A stretch of 64,000 bases of DNA from Branchiostoma floridae (lineage: Eukaryota; Chordata; Leptocardii; Amphioxiformes; Branchiostomatidae): positions 1,513,150 through 1,577,149 of the forward strand of contig NC_049988.1 of NCBI RefSeq assembly GCF_000003815.2. Reading direction: 5' to 3'. Shown here piece after piece: positions 34,470 to 47,400 of the stretch (positions within the stretch are counted from its first letter, which is position 1; every line of letters starts with the position of its first letter). The position numbers and the translations under genes were made by a program. The notes beneath the pieces are model-generated. The model saw only the letters and a program-made list of their open reading frames with translations. It made no database searches and was not told the DNA's origin.

Positions 34470-36873
34470 TTTACGTGAGGCAGCTTTGTGTGTTGTACAC
34501 TTACACAAAAAATGCACGGCGCTGCCAGATGCTTCCATTTTAACCGGACTGGTAGAGAACACTAACGAAAAGTTAAAGTGTTTTAAAATGAACTATGGGA
34601 TCTCTGATATATTCTTTGTTCGAAATACACGGAAAAATGGGCTTAGTGAGTTAATCCTATCGCCCAGTCCTTTTAACGTGAATTTACCATTCCTTGTCTT
34701 GAATCATCACACGCTTTTGTCCCAATGTTATGCATACGTTTATATTATCGGTGACTAGGGGGAAGGGTCAGCCCTTAATAATCAATTTAGCAAGATCACT
34801 TATACTTGATACGTGACGATTGAGACAAAGTCGTTTTTCTTGCAATGAGTCTTCACCAGTTTAAAATTTAGTATTTTACAAGTTTACATGCCTTTCCTGA
34901 CTGGTGCGGACGTGACAGCCACTACAGTTGGGTATTCCGCAACAGGCTAGAGACCAATTTGACCTAGCCCTGAGCCCCAGCCCCTAGTTCCGACCAGTTT
35001 GTGTTATATGGGGGGAATTTTATGTAAATATACAAGCATGTGTTCATGGCTATGGTATGTTTTTTTGTTAACTAAACGTTCTGAAGACCCGTGAAGTTGG
35101 CTTTCCCTCAACAAATTTACTTTTGAAAGACTTTGGTAGTTGCGTTAGCCGTACTGTTTACAGTAACCATGGTGATGAATAAGGGCACGTAGCAAAAGAA
35201 AATACGCATGGGAATTACCCCTTTGTGATCACCTAAGAATATTTCCCATCTTCAGCCCTATTATTGTCAGTGATTGGTAAGTATTTTGGGAAGAGTCACA
35301 CTTTGCTTCAACCAAACAGGTAGGGACTTCAATTAGTTTTTGTAACTCTATCAGTTAAACTGAAGTAACTTCAGACTTTAGTATTCGTCGTTACTGAGCT
35401 TTGTGTCTTGATCTATCCAAAAAGCGGTCACCTAGGCACGTACCTTGAAGGTTCTAAGCAATTTTAGTTCCTGACACAATATCTAAGCTTCAGTCTTTGC
35501 AGAATTTTCTCGTCGTGTGCGGTCAATGCTATTAGCAAAATAGTTTGTCTGTCTTGTTTTCGAAAGCATAATTCTAGAGGCTATTGATAGATACTGATTA
35601 TGTTTTGTAGTTGGGTGGGGCTCGGAAAAACGAGAAAAAAAAAGTTCGATGCTGGGCCCCTAGCCTTATAATTCAATACTGCTAAATGATGCAATTTTCA
35701 CGCCTCCGTAATTTTGAATCAAAGTAAAACAAAGATATAAATCATGCCATTGAGTGTAACATAGCTTATAAGGAAATGCTAAAACAGTCCTTGGATCTTA
35801 ATGAAGCATGCATTCATCTTGGAAAGCGGGCGTTACTTTATTTTTAAGCGTGCATTCCCTAGAAAACGGTACAGTCCTCCGAGGAAGCGAAGATGGGGAG
35901 ATTTTCTGGACCCCCCCCCCCCCTAGGCCCAACCCCACAAAGCATTTTCTAGGCAATCTAAATATCCATGTGCTTGTGTGTGTGTTTGTATAATACCAGC
36001 AAGACTTGGGAATTTTTAAATGGATTGTATTGATAATTGGTATGTAAGTATTTATGAGACCTGGAAATGATTAGATTTGGTGCCGCCTAGCAACTCGTTA
36101 CGGTACTGCTTTAGAACTTCCTGCTTTGATATCTCAAGTTCTAGACATGTTGTGGTCGTGATATTTGAGCGGTAGATAGCAATTGAGACTGGGAGTATAT
36201 ATATAAGTGGTGTCTGGGCCCCCTAGCGGATTTTTGAAACTGAAGGGTCTGGTTTAGTGTCAGACTCTGAAAGGGATAAGATGGAGTTGACCGTTCGTCG
36301 AGATATTTGGTAGGTAGATAGCTTACGTGATGCTTCATATGATTTCATTTTGCATAATTAATGAGCAAAACGTATTTCCCCGCTTCGTTCCATTATAGGA
36401 ATATTGCAAGATGTCGCATTGGTAATTGAGAAAGAGAAGAATGTTGAGAGATAAATATTATACAAATGCGGGCCCGATTTGCATAATAAGTGAGAAAACG
36501 TCAAATCTCATGTAAATGACAAAATTTCTTACTTGTGGCATTTGGAAGTTATGTAAAGATAAAGGTCATTAAGCGTTAATTATGCAAATTACCTTATTTC
36601 ATAAATTCTGAGGGATGCAATGAGTGCCTTTTGTCTTACCATAGATTCTGTACATCTGTTCTTTGAGTGGATTAGATGATCAACTAATATGATTTATGTA
36701 AATAAGGACAACATTTGCATAATTAGTGACCAACATAATTAAAACACCAGTTGTACAGGTTGAAAATATTTGGAAAAGGTATGGGGTCGTGACAGTGACA
36801 ACGGTGACAGACTGCACGAAGGCCAGAACTGTTGATTATTCCATTATGTTAATTGGATTTCAATCTGCTCTAG
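34470..36873. other. Intergenic or intronic, no gene recognised
   Basis: Includes a C run near 35910 and AT-rich sequence at 36340-36740 with repeated TTGCATAATTAATGA-like motifs that recur near 44930 and 56500. No exon supported. Confidence 0.45.
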
Positions 36874-39800
36874 GGCTCTAACGTACCCGACACTGGTGGT
36901 TTCTGTCATGTGGGCAACAATGACGTCATCCTATGTTATCCGGTTGACGGTGGTGCTTTTGCTAGCTGGACAAGGTATTTCTTTTTACAATTATGTCATA
37001 ATACTAAATCCAGGTTGTATTTTATTGTTGTAATTCAAATGAATTTACTCATAATATTCATTGGTCGATACGAATGGGAACCATCATTAAGTGATAGTTC
37101 CCGTTCACAACTTTTTTTCTTTGTTGCTTTTGGACAGACGAGGACAATATGGCACTGCACTCATGTTTCATGGTAACTTATATAAACAGTGCCATGTACA
37201 AGGTAGAGACAGATGGTAAATGTAGTCTTTTACCTCCCCGACTAAATTCAGCTGGTATCCATTTATATACCTGGTTTAAATGAGGAAGGTCGTGTAAAAT
37301 GGCTTTCCCAATGGCATAACTTTGGGGGCACGGCGGGCCCGACGCTCATTTACAACTTCAGTTTTAAAATATTATTTTGGTAAATAGGAGGAATATGAAA
37401 TGACCTTGTTGTGTAAGGCTATGACTTTTCTTTAGGTATGACTTGTGTATAAATCCCAGGGGATTTTCCTTTAATCCACATCTCAGCTTATGGCGATGTA
37501 ACGCGAGAACTTAATGGCTACCGCTACATGGCGATTACAAGCTCCCGCCGCAACTGGGACCAGGCAGAAGCAAGGTGTGTGTCATACGGGCCTTACGGCG
37601 GGCACCTCGCACGCATTACATCATCAACTCAGCAGCACCTTCTCACAGATATGGCATTGGGACATTCTGGAACACACTATTGGATTGGATGTACTGACCG
37701 ACAGGTATGGGTCATATATGAATTCAAAAGGGTCATTCCACTCCAGAAGGGGGTAGTGTTTTCCTATAGATAATGTGTCAATGAATACATAATCAGCCGA
37801 ATTTTCTGGAATTCACCTTTGGATGAATTGCACGATTTGTGTTTTGTAAAACAATATGACACTCACTAGACCCATGCAGACCATACCAATGCATTTCTTA
37901 TACGCAGAGACACTTGTTTATCGTGCATATTTCCGGAATAATTGAGGATCGCTAAGCACACCGAGAAGGCAAATTGCTCATTAGATAGCAAAGGACACAT
38001 AACAACACGAGATTTCTTAGCGATCCTGAAATTAGTTTTGTAACCTTACCTAAAAGTTATGCATTGTATTCAGCCATGGGATTAATTCAATAAGAGGGTA
38101 CTTGGGGAGTTTAGTAGAAGACTGAATGCCTTTGAGGCACGTGGAGCAATTGGGTACTTTATCGTATAATGTGAATGCATTTATTACTTCATGAAATTGA
38201 TACCTTGAAAATAACACTCCCTTGTGGAGTGGAATGCCCCTTTAATGAATTTTTACTTATTACACCGGTGTTAAGATATAGTTAGTTTATTTTTTAACAA
38301 TTTTTTATGGACACAAAACTCTTTTTATACCATTATTACCCGATGATTATTACCTTCTTTGTTCCTTCAGATTGAAGGCATATGGCGATGGTCCGATGGG
38401 TCAAGTCTCAGCTACACAAACTGGGCTCCAACACAACCAGACAACGCTGATGGCATCCAGGACTGCGGAATTCTGTACAGCATATATGGATATGCACAAT
38501 GGGATGATACGGAATGCAGTACTCCATACTTCTTTATTTGCCAAACAGGTAAATAATTTTATTGAATACTTACTTTCAAAGGATTTTTAGACGAAATTGT
38601 TAGGGTAAAGTGTGTAGAATCCTTGTTTTTGATATCAAATAATGACAATGATCTCAATTAGGGAAAGCGATAGTTATTTTATGTTCGAACATCCAAATTA
38701 AAATTAGCGTCACCAAGTCTTTATTAGATGCATTCGTTTTATTTACGAAGTGTTCTTGTAGCAAAATCATGGTGATATTTATACCTGGTAGTCCAAAAGA
38801 GACCAGTGTAGACTGGGGCTCTGTAGTATTGCACAAGTTGTATCTGGGTCAAATCATCTCTGAGACACACTTCCAGACAGACCACAAAGACCGTAATAAC
38901 AAAGGAGGGGGTGTTGTCATGTACATAAAAAACAATATTCCGTATAAAAGACGGTTTGACTTGGAAACCCCCGAAATTGAACTTATCTGGGCGCAAATAC
39001 ACATTCGACACACACAGCCAATCTTGGTAGGATGCCTATACAGGCCTCCAAGTGCCAAGTTGGACTACCTCAACAGAATCATACAGGCATTTGATTTGGC
39101 GACAAATACAGAACAGGAAGTATTAATACTAGGTGATTTTAATATAAACTGGACAAACATGACCTGTACCTTAAGAGACAAACTTTACCTAGAGTCGACT
39201 GCATTGAATATTAAACAAATGGTTAATCAAGCAACTAGAATAGTCAAGACTTCCAAAGGTCCAGTAAACTCTTCTTGTATAGATCTAATTTTTTCAAACA
39301 GGCCTGAAAACTAACAAGCACACAGTCCGCCCCTCTAGGATGTTCAGACCACAATCTTATACACANNNNNNNNNNNNNNNNNNNNNNNNNNNNNNNNNNN
39401 NNNNNNNNNNNNNNNNNNNNNNNNNNNNNNNNNNNNNNNNNNNNNNNNNNNNNNNNNNNNNNNNNTACAAAAACGTTCGTATAACGATTCACCTAGATGA
39501 ATTCCTGTTAGATATCTTGTCTGTTCCATGGCACCTAGTGCAAAATGAAGAATGTGTAGATGACGCTTTGGAGTGTTTCATGGCTCTTTTCACAGAGATA
39601 TGCGACAAACACGCTCCTGTCAGAAAGTGTTCAGTAAGGGCGTCGCCCGCCCAGAGGGTAGACGGCGACCTTAGAGAACTCATGGCACAGCGTGACAACG
39701 CAAAGCGTGAAGCACAGGTGTCGGGAATGGAATCAGACCACAAGATCTACAAAAGACTCAGGAATTTAGTAGTAAATGAAAACAGAAAGAGGAAGAAAGC

Positions 39801-42800
39801 CTTCTACAAGGAACAAATTGAATTATGCAGTAGCACTAAAGACAGCAAGCAACTCTGGAAAGTTGTTAACGGAATGTTAGGTAAAAACAATTCAAGTGCA
39901 CCGAATTCCATTGAAGTGGACGGACAATTCTGACAAAACCAGCTGAAATCGCTGAATATTTCAACGAATATTTCATTGAAAAAATACAAAAACTCTCCAA
40001 AGATGATAACCCGGACATACCGAACTCAGTAGCACCCATAGAAGAATATATCATGGCTAATAAGAACTGTTCCTTCTCCTTTCAATATGTAACTGTCGAG
40101 CAGGTGCACGCTTTGTTGAAAGCACTGCCCCCAGGTAATGCTATTGGCCACGACAATGTTGACAACACTTTGTTGAAACTTTGCGCCGATCACATTGCTC
40201 CTCCATTATGTCACATATTTAACTGTTCCATCAGGCAAGGCATCTTCCCTTCACAATGGAAGATAGCAAAGGTTCTACCACTTATAAAGAATAAATCCGC
40301 CCCGCTTAGCGGACCTAACAGTCGCCCCATCAGCCTGTTACCAGCAATTAGTAAGGTCATGGAAAGGATATGCCAGAAACAAATTCAAACTTACCTTGTT
40401 TCCAATGACGTAATTTCCGAAAACCAACATGCGTATAGAAAATCACACTCTACAGCTAGTGCCCTTATACAAATGTCTGACTACTGGTTGGGGGAGATAG
40501 ATCTTGGTGCATGCTGGTTGGCGCCGTTNNNNNNNNNNNNNNNNNNNNNNNNNNNNNNNNNNNNNNNNNNNNNNNNNNNNNNNNNNNNNNNNNNNNNNNN
40601 NNNNNNNNNNNNNNNNNNNNNNNNNNNNGGCATGTGATGTCATTAACCACGATATTTGTTTAGCCAAGCTTAAGAGCTATGGTTTTGAGGAATCGGCGAT
40701 CAAGTGGGTACAGAGTTATCTTGGCAACAGGAAACAAGCTGTATTCGTTAACGGTAGTTTTTCCTCTTATAAAGAATCCAGGTGTGGCGTTCCCCAAGGC
40801 AGCTGCCTGGGTCCATTGCTTTTCTCTATATTTGTCAATGATCTCCCCGCAGTTACAAATAGTATAGTAGTCATGTACGCTGATGATTCAACGCCCTCAG
40901 CATCGGCTCCCACCGTCGCAAAATTGAAATACAAATTGCAGACTGACTTGGAGCGAATCTGGGATTGGGTACAAACTAATCATCTTGTTCTCAATATCGG
41001 AAAAACTAAATCAATCATGATGGGTACGCAACAAAAACTAAAACGTAATCCCAAATTAGAACTAAGAATAGATGGAACAGACATTACACATGTAGAACAG
41101 GCTGAACTGTTAGGTCTCACTATAGACCAACGTCTCACATGGGGATCGCATATTGACAAAACGAAGAATAAAATAGCAGGCATACTAGCCACAATAAGAC
41201 GACACAGGAAGTACTTCACAAAAAGTATATTGAGATCTGTTATTCAGGCTCTGGTTTTGTCACACATTGACTACGGCTCAGTGCTGCTATCCTCTGCACC
41301 ACAGACACACATAGATGGTCTTCAGGTGGTCCAGAATCGCGCTGCTCGCCTGGCCACAAACAAACCCTTTGACACCAACCTGGAAGACCTACACATGCAG
41401 TTAAAGAGGCAAACCGTCAAAGAAAGACTCTTCACAAATACTCTATGTACATTCCACAAAATTGTTAAGGAAAGGCAACCCCAATGCATCTTCAAGCAAT
41501 TACAAACAATTCAATCCACACATGAGCATCACACGAGGCTGTCTACTAGAGGAGCATTCACTCAATCAAAACCCAAAACAAACGCTAAAACAAGGACGTT
41601 TGGCTACAGATGCATCAAAACCTATAACACATTGCCAAACACAACGACATCATACAACAACATTGAGTTCAAATCTAGGATAAAAGAGCTTGCGAAAACA
41701 CGAGACAAAAGACAACCCCTGAGCACATGGTGGTAATGATTATTATATTTCAGTACATCTAAGTTATACATTTATGTTGTGTTATTAGTACACTTTTGAT
41801 TGGATTGTGTTTCAATCAATTAAGTTAACTTCTTCTGCTATTCATTATTCGTTATGTATGATCACTTCTTTATTTTGACCTCTGACCTCTGTTTATTATT
41901 TTGCTTATTATTTTACGCTAATTATCCGCTTTTGATGTTAAGTTGTTTCTTTTTCATTTCATGTATTTCATTTATTCTTACTATTATGACTCCAGGAAGA
42001 GTAGTGGCATGATTTTATGATGTACACTAATGGAGATCGCAATTAAACAAACAAACAAACAAACAAACAGACAGACCATAGCCAGCTATGCTTTAGAACT
42101 TTTGTAAGCTGTGAAGATGTGAGCTTGTGAGGCTACTTTAAATTGTGTGTAGCCATACGTCAATTACTTCTGTTCAAGACTATTGACTTATGTGCATTCC
42201 AAACAGTTTTAAAGAGTAAATCCAATTTACTTGCTAATCTGCTTACACTTAGGTGAACACCACGGTGGTTGGAACCAGACTGAGGGCTGGTAGTTTACAC
42301 TAGCCAAATTTATTGGCTGATTTTATAGTAAACCTAGGTCTTTCAGCAATGTTCTTTTCATCTGTTCACTTAGATATTAACGAATGCTCCAATGATAACG
42401 GAGGCTGCAGCCACAACTGTGAGAACACTGACGGTAGTTACCGTTGTATCTGTCAGGACGGGTACCAGCTGTCCGGGTTAACGGACTGTAGGGGTCAGTG
42501 AAGTAGTGCATGGTTAATTTTATGCTTCGGGTGCCTTTTATAAGTTTATTCCCTATAAGTACTACCCTATCAAGACGAAGGGGTGACAAAAATGGCCGCA
42601 CCAACTTTGACGTCTTATAACTCCCAAACAGCTTGTGCTAGGACAACCAAACTTGGTGACATTCCTAAAATATTGTTGGCAGCAATTTCCGATTTTTTGG
42701 GTTGTCATTGCAACGGGTTTCTGAAAGGCATGTTTTCCGAAATTCACTCATGTTGGTGTGAACAATGTGATTTTAAGATATTCATGCTAAGCTACATTAG

Positions 42801-44435
42801 TTTTAATATATCTTTAATAGCTAACATATCTTAATGTAATATTCCTAATGCCAATGTGATGACTTAACTGTCCAAAATCCAAGATGGCTGACCAAATCAT
42901 GATGCTAAGTATAACCAGCTTATTTTTACTAGGATTTTGTCACTACTTAAGTATTTTATGACACAAAAAAAGTTATAAGAACATTTTCATTTCAGTCCGT
43001 TTTCATGGGAGTTCAGAATTATATATTAAAAAAAAATATATTAATGATCCAAGATGGCGGATTGAAAGCTGTAGCTAAAACACAGTTTGAAGTCATTGTG
43101 GTGTCCTTTGACTTGCATAACTAGTTTATCGTCTCTCGAAAATAAACGGCCTCGAGTTTTAAAAGTCGCTGCTAAACTCCTCAAGTTTTCGGCATTTTTT
43201 ATCTTCCACCCGTTCTCAGATTCATACAAGATGCTTAATGTGAGTAAATCAACTTGGTATTCATCTTGCCAAAACAATTCGTTATAAAACAAGCCCTATT
43301 CGATATTTTGTAGCCTTTTTTAACAAGCAGCCAAGTTAACCACGTCAGCTACCCCCTTGCTTTCATTTGTCGTCATCTGAAACGTCGTTCGGTTGTTTAT
43401 CATCTCTATTGTCGTATGGTTGATAATTAGTTAAATAAGCCCAATGTTTGTGTTATGTGATATGAATTGTACTTCTTATAAAATGTTTGTTTTGTTGTTT
43501 TTACATGTTAAGTTTTTAATGCCTTTGCAAAGTGTGTTTTTATGCCTAAATATGCAATTAGCGTCCTACGGTGCTACAATACATTTAGGCATAAACAATG
43601 ATTATTATCTGTATCGAAATACTAATTTTCATGATTGGAATAATAATAATGTTTTATTGCAAATTCATGCCCATTGGGCTAATTGCAAGAGAAGAAATGA
43701 TGTACACACGTTCTTGGCCGTATAGTTTGTTTTTAATTAGCGACAAAGAGCTACAATTTTCTCCACTCAGATATTAACGAATGCTCCAATGATAACGGAG
43801 GCTGCAGCCACAACTGTAAGAACACTGACGGTAGTTACCGCTGTATCTGTCAGGATGGGTACCAGCTGTCCGGGTTAACGGACTGTAGGGGTGAGTGTGA
43901 TCATACAAAAGTGGTTTCAGGTCCTCTGATTCATTATATCCTCTTGTCATTATATTTGTTTTCAATTTATTGTATGTCTATGAGCCGTTTTTTATAACGC
44001 ACAGTAGAAACAATTAGGTAGTAATAAAGATAGGTATGTTTTTACATACTGTCTATCTAGATTTTCATTTTGCCATGCACTGTACTACTACATTGATGCG
44101 ATTTTGCGTTTCAATTTAAATGTTTTTATAGCGTTTGGCAGAGATGTAAAAGAAATTAATTATTTTGGCTACCTTTGGAAAAAAAAGGGACAATCAATCC
44201 AAACGTTGCAAACTTACTGTTAAATCATCCAACGTTTACAGATGAAGACGACAAAACACCGGGGACCCTTGAAAATATACTTTCTTCAGTTGTGCCTCCC
44301 ATCACCACCATCGTCGTCGTTATCCTCATTGTCATTGCTATCATATTTGCCATCAGCAAGTACAAGAATAAGACAACTCCAGACAACTCCAATTCTCCAC
44401 CACCTCCCTACAGCCAAAGGATGGCCTGGAAATAA
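36874..44435 (+). CDS. C-type lectin / EGF / transmembrane receptor (seven exons seen, 5' incomplete)
   Basis: Exons 36874-36974, 37138-37172, 37487-37704, 38371-38548, 42374-42493, 43771-43890 and 44242-44435 join in phase through to a TAA. The first two encode a short stretch with an Ig-like Cys...Trp spacing (ILCYP to FASWT); its identity is unsure. Exons 3-4 encode one C-type lectin domain: [40 protein letters not shown], then QPDN and QWDD...C...FFICQ. QPD is the galactose-type calcium-site motif. Exons 5-6 each encode one EGF module ([12 protein letters not shown]). The last exon has an acidic stalk, a ~20-residue hydrophobic helix ([17 protein letters not shown]), a basic stop-transfer KYKNK and a short tail with PPPY, a WW-domain ligand. 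Predicted type I surface recognition receptor. The signal peptide exon was not found. Confidence 0.8.
37487..38548 (+). CDS. C-type lectin domain exons of the receptor
   Basis: Two exons (37487-37704 and 38371-38548) are separated by a phase-0 intron placed just after the WIGCTD motif. Together they encode ~130 residues with the C-type lectin cysteines and the QPD sugar-specificity triplet. The second calcium-site triplet reads WDD where many sugar binders have WND, so calcium-dependent galactose binding is plausible but not certain. Confidence 0.82.
38769..39314 (+). pseudogene. Retrotransposon endonuclease fragment
   Basis: Encodes the C-terminal half of an APE-type endonuclease: [10 protein letters not shown], then [10 protein letters not shown], then [10 protein letters not shown] (the GDFN active-site region). 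The N-terminal part with the first catalytic residues is missing. The frame ends at a stop (39312-39314) shortly before the first N gap. Confidence 0.75.
39366..39465. other. Assembly gap (100 N)
   Basis: Exactly 100 N bases inside the retrotransposon; the true length is unknown. Confidence 0.99.
39466..41736 (+). pseudogene. Retrotransposon reverse transcriptase region
   Basis: After the gap, a linker region (39466-39933) ends at a TGA created by an apparent one-base loss near 39930; the reading continues in another frame to 40528. That part contains RT N-terminal motifs ([31 protein letters not shown]). Beyond the second gap, 40629-41736 has [28 protein letters not shown] and the catalytic YADD, then the thumb and C-terminal region ([25 protein letters not shown]) to a TAA. 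The YADD box is intact but the whole ORF is not. Confidence 0.78.
40529..40628. other. Assembly gap (100 N)
   Basis: Second block of exactly 100 N bases, falling inside the reverse transcriptase between the SHSTASAL region and motif A. Confidence 0.99.
42374..42493 (+). CDS. EGF-like exon 1 of the lectin receptor
   Basis: A 120-bp phase 1-1 exon encoding one EGF module with six cysteines, starting DINEC (calcium-binding type) and containing [14 protein letters not shown]. Acceptor CACTTAG; donor GTCAGT is weaker than that of the second copy. Confidence 0.82.
42565..43085. repeat. piggyBac-MITE-related repeat between the EGF exons
   Basis: Begins near TACCCTATCAAGACGAAGGGG, a degraded form of the CCCTATTCAGAC end at 31303. 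It shares CCAACTTTGACGTC, AACCAAACTTGGTGACATT, GCAACGGGTTTCTGAAAGGC and CCAAGATGGC with the copy at 4885. The right end is not found. Confidence 0.55.
43771..43890 (+). CDS. EGF-like exon 2 of the lectin receptor (near-duplicate)
   Basis: A 120-bp phase 1-1 exon almost identical to 42374-42493, with a few substitutions; its donor is GTGAGT. The encoded module again starts [12 protein letters not shown]. It arose by exon duplication and splices in phase both before and after. Confidence 0.82.
44242..44435 (+). CDS. Transmembrane and cytoplasmic-tail exon of the lectin receptor
   Basis: Enters in phase 1 after TTTACAG and encodes an acidic stalk (DEDDKTPG), one membrane helix ([17 protein letters not shown]), a basic KYKNK anchor, and a tail with SPPPPYSQR. 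It ends at TAA. No ITAM or ITIM tyrosine motif is present; PPPY could bind WW domains such as those of NEDD4-type ligases. Confidence 0.8.
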
Positions 44436-47400
44436 AACTGACGTGTATTCATTTAATCAGCCTTGTAACCTCCATGAAGTATGCCACAGAGGACATATTT
44501 TAGCAATTGTTGTCTAACTAGCTATAGTTTATATTTTCACTAGCGTTTGTCTGACTGTCTGCTGTTTTAACAAGAGAAAGGCTGGATTGATTAATTTCAT
44601 AATCAGTGTTGGTAGTATGTGACAAAAACTTGAAATATTTGATTTGGGGCCTCCTTACCGCCACCTTTGTTAATGCAGCAGAAGTGCTGGTTTTGAAATC
44701 TCACGTTCCGTACAAGATATGTCAACGTTAGATAGCTCGTTCGCTCAGAAAGAAGTGACATAAATTTTGACCCCCTTACAGCGAGTTTTGGAGTAGCAGG
44801 GCCCATTTGTCAAAGATATTCTAAGAATTGAAAGTGATAAGAAATTTTCATTATTTTTGGTTTCGAGCTAGCATAGAAAATGATGTACAAAACGTAATAT
44901 GCAAATACGATTACATTTTCATTGTTACTGGGAATATTCGTACTATTATGCATATGGATGCTTAATTTGCATAACCCATGCAAAAACTTTAAAATCACAT
45001 CATTTCCTATACCTGGACTTAAATAAAATTAACATATGTTATTCATGACAGGTAGGAAATAAACAGATACTTATATTGATTACTAATACAAATATGGCAA
45101 AGCCGCTTAATGTTAAGTGATGGGAACATCACAGGACATAAAATCTACTTTATAAAGATATGGAGTCGCCGAAATGAAGTCTGACGATCCTGTGAAACAT
45201 GAGAGCTCTGAGTTGGATACATGTCCTATTCTGAGCAAAATCAGAATGTTGATGTGGTGTGGTGTGATGTTATCATACTAAAGAACGCCTCAACAGAAAA
45301 AAATATATATTGTAAAATCTTGTCATCAATCAACATTTTATACAGCATAAGTTAATAATACACATACACTAAATAGTGATATTTACGGTATAATATTGAC
45401 TTTTTTTGTCGTTGGAGTGCTTTTAAATATATGAGAGATCTTTTCTTTGCATATTCCTGCCCAGATGGGCTAAATGTAGTAATTCAGTAGTGTTGTTTGA
45501 AGTACTAAAGATTGAATGCTATTATCAGTGTAACAACTGAACAATTCGATGAACGTAGTATGTATCTGGAGGTATGATATTATTTGAACAATTGTTCACA
45601 TGCCTCTTCCGCCTCATTCAAACAGGTGTATACGAACTCACGTAGTGTTTTTATATTGCTGTCATTGACTGTCATTATATATACAAATAGTTTGTTGTTG
45701 TTTAACAGTTTTATTACACCGTGTGTCTACATTGAGAGAACGTCTAAAAGAATTATGCATGTCACTGTATGAAGAACACTGATAAAAATAGACGTTTGGA
45801 ATTACAGAGTGTTCAAAGTCTGTCACTTGGAGCATCATTTTGATCCTCGGCCTTGTAACCAGTGGACTGTGCCCTTGCTGTTGTCGTTGTCATCACGTCG
45901 CTTCATTTTTGGTCGTCACTGAAGTTTTCTGGTGTAGCAATGCAAAGAAAAATCACTGCATAGAATATGTACTAATTCTAAATTCATATAGAATTAACAA
46001 AATCAACGGACTCAAATCATATAGCAGCCATTGCTATTATGTAGTCTGTACTATTATGTATGTAAACTTGTGTACATAAACTTGTAAGACCCATCAGGAC
46101 TTCAAACAATCGATACTTTGTACGGCGCGTTAACGTTTAAAACATCACAATTCCAATCTCAATACCAAAAGCCATCGGGTTGTTTTCTATTGTAAACAGG
46201 AATATCATAAACGCAAGACCAGCTACTGAAGGGTTAACTATATGATTTCATACGTAAGAAGAAATTAGCAAAGCTGTGAAGAATCAAATAAGTATACAGT
46301 CAAACATGCCACTTTGCATACCCAAATGGCCATTGCGGTCAAATTTGTCGGTCCCTTTGATTGTTTTCCTTTGACCTAAAAAGCGTCCAACGCGACCACG
46401 ACAACACGATTTCTAGTCCCGTGGATACAGAAACAATGCCTAATGTGACCATAAATTGGCCGTTTGTCACCCAGCGCCGAGTTTTAAATTATAGTTTGCG
46501 AGGATATGGAATTTCCTACGTGTCATTTCGCGAAAGCAGAAGGTACGCGTGTCTTAACTGTAAAAGTACAAGTCTCTGTCGGAGAATTTACCAACATTCC
46601 GCATGGCAATGTCAATCATTTTTGGTAGATTTGACTTTGGCAGTGTCAGTTGAATTTTGAGACGATGGAGAAAATGTTAATTTATTGGTACTGAAATCAT
46701 GTGTAGCTTATGCTCGGTCGATTGATCAGCCTTGTCTGTTTAGTGGCCATATTTCTCCAGTCTATTGAGTGGCCGCTATAGACAAGTTGGCTGTACGCCC
46801 AAAAAACCTTGACTTATCTATGACATAATCTTATCTCTAAACCTAACGCAGCTCAACCGAATATTACATAAAGCTTTTCCAACAAATGTTTTGCGATTCT
46901 CAGTTATCATGAAACAAATAAAAATGACTTTAATCCGCGTGAGAAAAGTAAAACTATGTAAAATCAAGATTGCCTGCTTAGCTCTGTGCTTTTAAGCGTT
47001 CTGCGTCATTATGTTTCAGGCATATCTGACGCGTAAGTCTTGGATTGGTTGAACAGATAATAGGAATACGTGTTAAGCAACTGAGACACGGTCCCCCGAA
47101 ACATAATTTTAAAGCTATTATTATCAGCGCTACTTATCATTCATTGTCATTTGTAAATCCATTTTAATGTTACAGCGGTTGTTCTAAATGTTTATATGAT
47201 TACAGGTTTACTTTAGTTTTTAGCTCAACGAAAGAGTCCTCCACCACAAAAGTCTAACTTTGCAATTTACTACAATGGCCTGTTATAATCTATGGGAATC
47301 ATAAAAGTACCGTCCTATTTGGGAGTTACAGGCTAACGTCCTATTTTCTGGTTTCACGATAGGTTAAAAAAGCCATTGGTTGAATAGTAGCGAAACACCA

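Larger units (their letters stand above)
38769..42076 (+). mobile_element. CR1/L2-like non-LTR retrotransposon, degraded, inside the lectin-gene intron
   Basis: Lies in the intron between the lectin and first EGF exons, in gene orientation. It contains an endonuclease portion, a reverse transcriptase portion, a ~300-bp 3' UTR and an (AAAC)n tail at 42045-42069. It is 5'-truncated and interrupted by two N gaps, frameshifts and stops, so the copy is inactive. The clade assignment is from the general look of RT and C-terminal motifs and is approximate. Confidence 0.8.
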
